From Margaritifera margaritifera (lineage: Eukaryota > Mollusca > Bivalvia > Unionida > Margaritiferidae), in contig JAQPZY010001536.1 in the NCBI GenBank assembly GCA_029931535.1, positions 1,724,501 through 1,788,500 of the forward strand: a stretch of 64,000 bases of DNA, written 5' to 3'. A program made the position numbers and the translations under genes. The notes beneath the pieces were generated by a model. That model was given only the letters and a program-made list of their open reading frames with translations, was not told the DNA's origin and searched no databases. Of the stretch, positions 42,001 through 54,000 are shown piece by piece (the stretch's first letter is position 1; each line of letters begins with the position of its first letter).

Positions 42001-45000
42001 CTCATTATTCAAACATTTTGGGAAACATTTGTGCAATTTTTACGACGATATATCACAAGTAGCACCAATTGTATGGTACCGTTTAAATAATGTTGTCAAA
42101 AATTTTAGGAAAATGAAGCTTTAGAACACTCGTATAAATTATGTAATGCTTAAATGGAAGTGCTCTTGAGCGAAGTAAAATAAAATTCTTTATGAATTAT
42201 GCGTAATCGATGACATGGTAGGATTGCATTCTATCATATGTCCTAAGCGATTCTGACTGAATTCGTGGAGACGTTGGTGCTCATACAAGATGTATTTTTG
42301 TCCGATAAGTGTGCACTTCAAAATGAAAGAGAATGCATAGGAACACATAGGCAATTCTTGTTTTGGACAAGGGCTTATACCTTTACATGCCTGTACAAAC
42401 AAGACAGCAACGTTGCTGCGTAAATCGTCTTTTCTTGCATCTGGAAATCAACATCAGCGATTTTACTGGACAATTGCCTCATTACTGTTCCAATAGACAT
42501 ACCACGATTACCTTCACCGCTACCACTTACATGCTCAATACCAGTGCAAATTCAAAGTCTCCGTACCGTAGTCACATAAACCCTTCTTACCAAGAAGACG
42601 TAGTTTTTGTAGGCTTTTCAAACAGCTTCTAAACAGGTCTTGGTATTTTACACTTGTGCCAATACAAAGGTCTGAACTGTGCTATACATTCATTTCACTT
42701 TCTAGAAAATTAGAGGAATACTTATTTGGAGAAGTCACAGTAAAGCCTTAGACAACGTAGATTAACAGTGTTAATAGCTAACAATTGTTATATATTGAGC
42801 ACACTATACATATCTCATTCTCGCAGACGGATTGAGGCTATTACCGCCTACAGCCATATTGTTTGTCTTTTTTTTTTTTTAAATGAGGAATTCATTATAA
42901 ATTTATTCCAGTAAGATTTACCTCCCTTGGTTACTCTTCTTATAAATGGGTAAGACCCTTCTTATTTAAAAAAACAGAATGCTGTCAAAATGTTTGTTAT
43001 ACTGCTATAAAAGGATTTTTTCCTTTCTTTTTTTTTTTAATTAAATTTTGAGTATAGTGATTCAATTTATTTCGTTTAAAATTAATTCAACGTCGACCAC
43101 ATTTGCTAAGCTGTTGATTGTTGCTAGACTTTTCCCTAACTATTTAAAACTCGGTGTAAGACGTATGGGTAAACATTATGACGTCAGAAAAAGAAATAAA
43201 AAGTGTTTGCATGCAACCAATCAAAGTAACAGTTACATAGATACATAACGGTCGTACAGGGCGTGCCCAGTTGTCCATATACAGACTAGAATTTGATGCA
43301 GAAGCCAGACTGTTCTTAGTTACAGGCATATACCGTCTGTACTCGCGTATAAGTCAAGTTCAAATGCAAACAACATAGACCCTGATCTGCCGTCGCATAA
43401 TGCGCCGGCAGATCAGTGTCTATGTTGTTTGTTCTAAAGATTAGTCCTTACAAACTGCATAGGCTCAGATCTGCTGGCGTATTATGCGATGGCAGATCTG
43501 GGTTTATGCAGTGTGCAGTTGGTATCAACTTATACGCGAGTATTAACGGTGCAAATATTATGGTCATCTTACAACGGGGAGCCGTTTTGAAGAATATGTC
43601 ATATTATCTTATCCAAATTCATTAATGCATTGAAACTTAATTTTCCTATTATTTATTTATTTTTATTAATTTTTGTTTTGTTTTGTTTTTTGACGCAGGT
43701 GGATGGCACGCTAGTAAATACAGGTCATGATATTACATACGAAGTGTATCAAGACTCCCAAGAACCACCGTTCACATTCAGTGGGGGTCCATTGTCTTAC
43801 GTATACAGAGTACAGAGGATAAAACTCCATTTTGGAATCTTTGATGATATAGGATCAGAACATACTGTTGCTGGAAAGTCCTTTCCCATCGAGGTACGTC
43901 TTATTTTGAAGAACTTGATTTTTATAAAGTTTTTGCATGCTTTTTGCATTAAAGTCTTTACTATCTTGATAATCTATTTGCCAGAACTTTGTTAACCATT
44001 TATTTATTTCATTTTCCAACAATAACTCTTAGGTGATAGAATAAGTATTAAAGTGCGTACTGCATTTGCTCATATCATGGAAACGAAGAACATCAGCCCC
44101 AGCGCATTCAAGTATGGTTCATTTTGACCAAATAAAAAAAAATCTAACTTTCAAACAGATAGGTCTCTCTGCGTTGTCCCAGGAAAATAAGCTAAATACA
44201 TGTATTCATACTTAAATTTTCATTTGACTGAAGTCAGTATTGAATATATCTGCTTCCGATTTCTTAAACTCTAACACAAAAAAGTATCTAACATGCTAAA
44301 ATATATTGGTCTTGCGATTATAAACAAAAGATTATGTAACACATAGATTAAATTTGTATAACACATCAAGGTCTCTACAATGTAGTTTCAACGCAAAATG
44401 CATCTTTATATTTGATACAAAAATAAAAGAAAAACTTACAGATACAACTATGTGCATCGCTTTTAATTTATTATTTTGATGATGATCATTATTGTTGTTG
44501 TAGTATTTATTATTATTATTTTTATTATTATTATTATTTTCAGATCCAGATAATTGGATACAATTCAGATTTGTACAAAAATTACACCGAGGCACTATTT
44601 TCCACGCATGGTTTAGCCATATTTTCCGTTTTAGGAATAGTAAGTACTATGCTTATTTTCTTCTACATGACAGCAAACAGAAGCAAAACAATGTTAAAAC
44701 ATAATACATGTATGATTTTATTATTCGGGTTTTAAATGTATATTACATCAATATACAAATCATTAGTTATGTCTTAAATAATTGTTAACACGTACCTAAA
44801 TGAAATGGTATTATCTTTTCAATACCTGTTAACATGTACCTAAATGAAATGGTATTATCCTCTTAATGCCTGTTAACATGCACCTAAATGAAATGGTATT
44901 ATCCTCTTAATACCTGTTAACATGCACCCAAATGAAATGGTATTATCCTCTTAATACCTGTTAACATGCACCCAAATGAAATGGTATTATCCTCTTAATA

Positions 45001-48000
45001 CCTGTTAACATGCACCCAAATGAAATGGTATTATCCTCTTAATACCTGTTAACATGCACCCAAATGAAATGGTATCATGCACCCAAATGAAATGGTATTA
45101 TCCTCTTAATACCTGTTAACATGTACCCAAATGAAATGGTATTATCCTCTTAATACCTGTTAACATGCACCCAAATGAAATGGTATTATCCTCTTAATAC
45201 CTGTTAACATGCACCCAAATGAAATGGTATTATCCTCTTAATACCTGTTAACATGCACCTAAATGAAATGGTATTATCCTCTTAATACCTGTTAACATGC
45301 ACCCAAATGAAATGGTATTATCCTCTTAATACATGTTAACATGCACCCAAATGAAATGGTATTATCCTCTTAATACCTGTTAACATGCACCCAAATGAAA
45401 TGGTATTATCCTCTTAATACCTGTTCACATGCACCCAAATGAAATGGTATTATCCTCTTAATACCTGTTAACATGCACCCAAATGAAATGGTATTATCCT
45501 CTTAATACCTGTTCACATGTACCTATGTAAAATGGTATTATCCTCTTAATACCTGTTAAATGAAATGGCATTATCCCATATTTACCAATACGTTTTCCAG
45601 AATCTCATATTTTCCAATTGTCGTTGCATTTAATTATTAGTTTGGTCACCTTTTATCTTTTATTTAACGGCTTGATGATATATCTATTAAGTGACCTAAA
45701 TACAACAATTTTAAAAATAAATTAAAGTGCAAGTATGAAAACTTTTATTTTGAATCAATATTTTCTATCTGAGCGGTCCCAATGGAATCCCTATTAATGC
45801 TTTTCAATGTTTCATTTATGGGATAAAATGTAATTCAATGTTTCATTTATGGGATAAAATGTAATTCAATGTTTCATTTATGGGATAAAATGTAACTCAA
45901 TGTTTCATTTATGGGATAAAATGTAATTCAAGAAAATGTTCAAGTTTTAAAAGACTCTGATTTATATAAATTATGTACATTTAATGTAAATATTCATTTT
46001 TAAGAATTCTATATAGTGCTTGATGCAATATCATGAGCTGGAAATGGTATTAAAAGTGTAAGAATTCTATATAGTGCTTGATGCAATATCATGAGCTGGA
46101 AATGGTATTAAAAGTGTAAGAATTCTATATAGTGCTTGATGCAATATCATGAGCTGGAAATGGTATTAAAAGTATAAGAATTCTATATAGTGCTTGATGC
46201 AATATCATGAGCTGGAAATGGTATTAAAAGTGTAAGAATTCTATACAGTGCTTGATGCAATATCATGAGCTGGAAATAGTATTAAAAGTGTAAAAATTCT
46301 ATATAGTGCTTGATGCAGTATCATGAGCTGGAAATAGTATTAAAAGTGTAAGAATTCTATATAGTGCTTGATGCAGTATCATGGGCTGGAAATAGTATTA
46401 AAAGTATAAGAATTCTATATAGTGCTTGATGCAATATCATGAGCTGGAAAAAGTATTAAAAGTGTAAGATTTCTATATAGTGCTTGATGCAATATCATGA
46501 GCTGGAAATAGTATTAAAAGTGTAAGAATTCTATATAGTGCTTGATGCAATATCATGGGCTGGAAATAGTATTAAAAGTATAAGAATTCTATATAGTGCT
46601 TGATGCAATATCATGAGCTGGAAATAGTATTAAAAGTGTAAGAATTCTATATAGTGCTTGATGCAGTATCATGGGCTGGAAATAGTATTAAAAGTATAAG
46701 AATTCTATATAGTGCTTGATGCAGTATCATGGGCTGGAAATAGTATTAAAAGTATAAGAATTCTATATAGTGCTTGATGCAGTATCATAAGCTGGAAATA
46801 GTATTAAAAGTCTAAGAATTCTATATAGTGCTTGATGCAGTATCATGAGCTGGAAATAGTATTAAAAATGTAAGAATTCTATATAGTGCTTGATGCAGTA
46901 TCATGAGCTGGAAATAGTATTAAAAGTATAAGAATTCTATATAGTGCTTGATGCAATATCATGAGCTGGAAATAGTATTAAAAGTGTAAGAATTCTATAT
47001 AGTGCTTGATGCAGTATCATGAGCTGGAAATAGTATTAAAAGTGTAAGAATTCTATATAGTGCTTGATGCAGTATCATGGGCTGGAAATAGTATTAAAAG
47101 TGTAAGAATTCTATATAGTGCTTGATGCAGTATCATGAGCTGGAAATAGTATTAAAAGTGTAAGAATTCTATATAGTGCTTGATGCAGTATCATGAGCTG
47201 GAACATATTATTAAAAGTGTAAGATTTCTATATAGTGCTTGATGCAATATCATGAGCTGGAAATAGTATTAAAAGTATAAGAATTCTATATAGTGCTTGA
47301 TGCAGTATCATGAGCTGGAACATATTATTAAAAGTGTAAGGATATATAAAAAAAACTCTCGAGTATATGATAATCTATTTATTCTGTGGAAACATAACAA
47401 ATTTGAAAATATATTTTACAATGTATTTATCTGAGGAGAATGAATAAATTCAGTCTAAATAAAAATTATTCACACGAAAATGGAACCATTATATTTACCT
47501 CCCTTTTATTATTACTGATGATATAGGCTTTCAAAGTTTTAAAAAAATATTCTTTATAGAATTCTGGGTACTAATATGAGATTTTTATAATTTTATAAGG
47601 AGAATCTTGAAACATCATTTATGAATGAGTTTATCAAGAAATGTTCCGGGTAACCATTTCATCTTTTTCTTTAAATAATGCCATATATTCAGTGTCACCT
47701 TTCCACGGCTTACCTTATTCAATTACATCCATCTCACAATTATTTTAGCTAATATATTGGTTGCTAGTACATAAATAGAACACAGTGAGGTTGGACCTGC
47801 ATATGGATTTCGCCTTTTTAAAATGCTGGTGCTTCTGTGTATTTTAGAAACAAATTTGTGCTGAGACGACTCTTAGTAAAGTTATTTACAGCCAAATCCT
47901 TCGGTGAAACAGCTGTTTGCTTGGTCTTCTTCTACTGACAAATATACTCTCGAAACGGAAAACAATTATGATGGAAAGTGTTGGTATATAGCGAGATAGA

Positions 48001-51000
48001 ACGATGCAAAAACGTAATAAGTATGAAGCTCAATACGATATCTTTGACACCTAATTTACAAACCAATTTATTTGTGTAGACTTTATGCTTTAGTGTTGGT
48101 ATTAGCTAATTGCATACATTTTGTATTCAGGAGCTTCTTGATTTTAATTCAAGTTACTGAATTCAAAATCCCTATCTGATGAGATTTGAACCGATACAAA
48201 AGTCTTAGGACTTGACGAGTGTTCTGTAATTATATTTTTCCCAGGGCTATGATGGAATGACGGCGTGAGTGCTTCCTCTGTCAGTTTGCAAAGCGTGGAA
48301 CCATTTTAATTAAGCCTGTGATATTTCATCGCAAACATCTACATGCTTTTGTCGCAACTCAGTTTATTTTTCCGAAATCATTAGAACGAATCTGATTAAA
48401 AGTCGTCCTCAAATAAACTCGTCAGCACGGGAAAAGACAACCCACCTTTCTTCGTGATGGTTTAATTTCGTTTCACATGTCATCGGACTCTCTTACTCAA
48501 TCATGTGCTAACTTGACGGATGCGCCTTTCCAATGATGAAAAAATCACTCGTGCAAGCTTAAATAAAATCCTGAATTGAGACAAAAGATACTTTTAATCT
48601 GAAAGTAATTATATGATAATTATATGGCAAACGTTCTGCACAACTGTAAAATTAAGGAACATTTTGGTAAATATTAAAATTCTGGTAAAGTCATTTATTT
48701 ATTATCTTGGCTTTGCTTCTGGCACAGTCGCTTTTAAACGTTATCTTCACAACATTTCCAGATATTAAAGGGTAAACAATGTTGTGTGAAATGTTCATTT
48801 TAAACCCTTAAATTACATCCCTCGAGATGCGAATGCATATCATCCATGGGGATTCAGTCGGATTTCTTACCCAAGAAAACTAATCACCAATGAAATGAAT
48901 GCTATTGCATTTTTCCTGAAACGTACTTATAATTGTTAACACAAATATGATAATGAGTGGGATTTAGACATGACTGTTCGACAGTTTGATATGTATGAAA
49001 ATTTTCCTTTTCTTTTGAAACAAAATATGCGCGATTTTTATGATTACACAGAATCTTTAACAAAAATGGTTTGAGATAAGTTTGTTTACCAGGAGAAAAA
49101 ATGCTTTGCAGCATGCTCGCGAATGCGTCAACGAATATTTTTTTTTTCGTGTGTGTTTTCACTTACAAGCTTGCTCTTTCTTATTTTGTCTTTACTCAGC
49201 TCGACGATAAGGGAAACGAAGAATTTGAATCTATTGTAAATGCTGCAAGAGTCATACGTACCAAAGGTAAGCCAATATCCATTTTAGATACTTACTTTTT
49301 CATTTCTATTAAACACCATCTTCGTATAAACAGGTGCTATAATTATCTCAGTCTCTGTTGTCTTCACCATTATCATATTATTTCATTTTTAAAACAATTA
49401 ATAAGAAAACTATGAATTCAAAACTTTCATGTGTCAACACACCACCTGTTGTAAAATATCCTATGTAAAAACACAGGTAATTGCAGCTGATTCTAAAAAA
49501 TTGAGGAAATTAACGAATTTCAATCTTTCTTTACGAAGTTTTGTTATTTTTTTTTGTCAACAATAAAGATATCCAAGAATTATATTTATGTCATAAACAC
49601 TTACAGAATACTCATAATAATCATAATTAATAAACATATTAGCATGTTAATGATAAACAAAATCATAAAGCCTACGTTTTATTAGCTACGATATAATAAT
49701 TGCATTAAGTCAAGGTATTGTTAGCTACGATATTGCATTAAGCTACGTTTTTAGCTACGATATTGCATTAAGTCTATGTTTTATTAGTTACGATATAATA
49801 ATTGCATTAAGTCTACGTTTTATTAGCTACGATATAATAATTGCATTAAGTCTACGTTTTATTAGCTACGATATAATAATTGCATTAAGTCTACGTTTTG
49901 TTAGCTACGATATAATAATTGCATTAAGTCTACGTTTTGTTAGCTACGATATAATAATTGCATTAAGTCTACGTTTTATAGCCTACGATATAATAATTGC
50001 ATAAAGTCTACGTTTTATTATCTATGATATAATAATTGCATTAAGTCTACGTTTTATTAGCTATGATATAATAATTGCATTAAGTCTACGTTTTATTAGC
50101 TATGATATAATAATTGCATTAGGTCTACGTTTTATTAGCTATGATATAATAATTGCATTAAGTCTACGTTTTATTAGCTATGATATAATAATTGCATTAA
50201 GTCTACGTTTTATTAGCTATGATATAATAATTGCATTAAGCCAAGGTATTGTTAGCTATGATATAATAATTGCATAAAGTCTACGTTTTATTAGCTATGA
50301 TATAATAATTGCATTAAGTCTACGTTTTATTAGCTATGATATAATAATTGCATTAAGTCTACGTTTTATTAGCTATGATATAATAATTGCATTAAGCCAA
50401 GGTATTGTTAGCTATGATATAATAATTGCATTAAGTCTACGTTTTGTTAGCTATGATATAATAATTGCATTAAGTCTACGTTTTGTTAGCTATGATATAA
50501 TAATTGCATTAAGCCAAGGTATTGTTAGCTATGATATAATAATTGCATTAAGCCAAGGTATTGTTCGCTATGATATAATAATTGCATTAAGTCTACGTTT
50601 TGTTAGCTATGATATAATAATTGCATTAAGTCTACGTTTTGTTAGCTATGATATAATAATTGCATTAAGTCTACGTTTTGTTAGCTATGATATAATAATT
50701 GCATTAAGCCAAGGTATTGTTAGCTATGATATAATAATTGCATTAAGCCAAGGTATTGTTGGCTATGATATAATAATTGCATTAAGTCTACGTTTTGTTA
50801 GCTATGATATAATAATTGCATTAAGTCTACGTTTTGTTAGCTATGATATAATAATTGCATTAAGTCTACGTTTTGTTAGCTATGATATAATAATTGCATT
50901 AAGTCTACGTTTTGTTAGCTATGATATAATAATTGCATTAAGCCAAGGTATTGTTAGCTATGATATAATAATTGCATTAAGTCTACGTTTTATTAGCTAT

Positions 51001-54000
51001 GATATAATAATTACATTAAGTCTACGTTTTGTTAGTTACGATATAATAATTGTATTAAGTCTACCTTTTGTTAACTAAGATATAATAATTGCATAAAGTC
51101 TACGTTTTATTAACTAAGACATAATAATTGCATTAAGTCTACGTTTTGTTAACTAAGATATAATAATTCCGCATTAAGGCTACGTTTTGAAAGAACTTGG
51201 TTATGTGGAATCTTAACACTGAGACACTTGTTTTAAATTAGACCTAATTACAATTTTACAGTGGGACAACATTTTGATTTGAGTAGGTACACAAGTTAAG
51301 TTTTATGAATGTTAAAAAGCTTTTGTTCGTGACTAAGAACCAGTTCATAGCATTGAACTCATTTTGTATTTCATTACAATAGTGCTCACCAACTGATTCA
51401 ATGAAGAGTTCAATGTTAATTTTTCAGCTTTTATCGTGGTATAAATTTGCCGAACCACACAGGTTGAATAATATCTTTTGGGCGTTGTTTGCTGTGTGGT
51501 TCGGCAACTGACCGTTTATACCACAATACACGCAGAAAAAACAAAACAATATTAAATTCTTTTAAAAACTATTTTTATTAATCGTATTCATTTTGTTTTT
51601 AAATTTCATTTTGCTTTTATTTAAATATTGTTTGAGTCCTCACTCAGCGTATAAATACTGGTTTAGGGTTTCTCTTAGTAGATTACTTAGACAGTTTATT
51701 GAGATTTAAACGCAGATAAACCTGATCACATGGTTACGTTCTAACTGATATAAATCCTTGTTACATTTACCAAATAATACAGTTGCAGTTATTACAAAAT
51801 ATATGAATGCACTTCTATAAGTAAGAATGGTGACCATGCACACAGTGTTAGTGCAGTGCTCAGATAGGAATTGTAAGGTGCAGTCAGTGCTACGGATGAT
51901 ATAACGAGAATACATATCTTCATCATGTATAATGTATATAAATAGTTTACCTTATTTCCAATACTGACAATTTACTTTTTCTTCGTCCACACACGCACTC
52001 ATTTCATGAAAATATAACCTGGCTTTTCAAGAACCATGTTTTATTCAAACTATGCAAGCCGCGTCTTTTCTCAACAAAACGAAGTGTACTTAAGTCTGAA
52101 CAATTGAAGTGGAAGGACAGTATCTTAACAGAAAAGAACGGCTGTTTTGCTTGATAGTCATAAATCAAGTTATAAGCAGTGAGCTGATCAGAAATGTGAA
52201 CTTTAGAATTCTTTTCAAACGCAAAAGACTTCATTTATATTGCCGTGTTTAGCCCTTTGCAAAACGTGGCATGACTTTGCACGCTAAACTTCATTCCATT
52301 AACTTCATTACTTTCCACTACATATATTAATTGTATAGCAATGAGTATGATCCACGAAGTTCAAGGTTACATTTAATCCAGCAAAAAAAAAAAAAAAAAA
52401 AGGAAAATGTTCTGGATGTTGGACAATATTTTCAGCCTTACTTGTCAGACTTTAGTAAGACTTCACATAAAAGATCCATTTTGACGGAACAAAATATAAA
52501 GGGTGGCTTAGACCGAGGCAGATATTATCTTTTAAAGTTAACCAGAATTAATAGAATGAAACTGGCTTCACATAATTAATCAATTACAATGCTACAAGAA
52601 ATAGGTATTAGTTACAAGAAGACTTGTTCCATATTGTCCAACTATCTAGGTTAGTATTTTCTAGGTTAGTATCGCCAAGAAAATATTTATGGCAAACCGC
52701 ATTCTATTAGGAAGGACAAGTGACAATGACCGCTGTTACTCTCCATCTAAAATTCCATTATAGCATTAAGTTGTCTCTTTCTAAATCTTAATGACTTTCG
52801 TAGGCTTTGCGGATCATACACAAGCCCCAAAGCAGAACGAAACTAATGTGCTTGTACGTTGTTTTTGGTAATGAAGGCGCAAGTTACTATTTCATGTGAC
52901 TTGTATCACATAAATTGGCCACGAAAATGATATCGACGTGCTTGGCAATAGAAAATCAAAGCTATAATAAGAATGTTGAATTCATTCAATATGTATTCTT
53001 GCAGTTCTTGTAATTAAAAAAAAAGCATTTTAGAATTAAAAGCAAGAATCAAAAGTGAATTTTTATTTTCTCTAGCACAAAGTTAATAGCGGACCTTAAA
53101 ACTAACTATAGAAGTGTGGGGGAGATTAACGCGGACATTTTTGATGAAGGGAATGAGGAATTCTTCACTGGCCCAACGTAAATAATAAGTTCAAAGTAGC
53201 TTAAAATTTGTGCAATATTTAAACGGCTATCTGCATTTGAGATGCTAAATCAAGAACTTTTCCTTTCCTAAGTAATAAGTAAAATGAATAAAGAATAAAG
53301 TCAAATACATATATTGTATTTATGTATGTGTTATAAATATAAAGAGGTAATATGAGTCGCATGTTTGTTGTTGGGAAAGGTGTTATGAATGTGACGTAAA
53401 CACAACAGGAATGTACATACGTTGTTGGGAAAGGTGTTATGAATGTGACGTAAACACAACAGGAATGTACATATGTTGTTTGGAATGGTGTTATGAATGT
53501 GACGCAACACAACATGACTGTACATACGTTGTTGGGAAAGGTGTTATGAATGTGACGTAACACAACAGGACTGTACATACGTTGTTTGGAATAGTGCTAT
53601 GAATCTGACGTAACACAACAGGACTGTACATACGTTGTTTGGAACGGTGTTATGAATGTGACGTAACACAACAGGAATGTACATATGTTGTTAGGAATGG
53701 TGTTATGAATGTGACGTAACACAACAGGAATGTACATACGTTGTTTGGAATTGTGTTATGAATGTGACGTAACACAACAGGACTGTACATACGTTGTTTG
53801 GAAATATAGGACAGTCGTTTACTGGCGGATATATAACGAAGAAAACGACTTTCAAATCAAGACATCAATGCTCCTATAAAAATTGTTCATGACATATTGT
53901 CTACTACAGGAAAAATTTTAAATGCACAGATTGACAACTTCATTAAAATTATAATCAACCAATTTCGCGCAGTTTCGCTTGTTTGTTGAAAATAAGTACA

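Larger units (their letters stand above)
22763..43698 (+). other. Intron 2 of the CA10-like gene (20.9 kb)
   Basis: The intron begins gtatgc and ends gacgcag. From 22.8 to 30.6 kb it holds a hAT MITE (23.7 kb), a GATA-type microsatellite (24.9 kb), a 26.8-kb minisatellite and otherwise unassigned AT-rich sequence. From 30.6 to 40.0 kb it holds mariner and Polinton remains. From 40.0 to 43.7 kb it holds two copies of a two-hairpin MITE and a mixed microsatellite. I see no host coding exon. The 24.0-24.9, 25.0-26.7, 27.0-30.6, 40.1-40.8 and 41.1-43.3 kb stretches show nothing I recognise apart from the foldback-arm relatives noted for 16195-17785. Confidence 0.8.
44640..49199 (+). other. Intron 4 of the CA10-like gene (4.6 kb)
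   Basis: Nearly half of the intron is tandem repeat: a 44-bp array, a 31-bp array and a 58-bp array, listed separately. The remainder (47340-49199) is AT-rich sequence with no recognisable gene, RNA or transposon. Confidence 0.9.

Noticed and set aside
44332..44595. Minus-strand frame with Asn-rich run
   Set aside because: The Asn run comes from ATT repeats before the exon 4 acceptor, and the frame is antisense to exon 4.
44781..51188. Long regular arrays that might suggest CRISPR
   Set aside because: Units are directly adjacent without unique spacers, and the gene context is eukaryotic introns. These are minisatellites.
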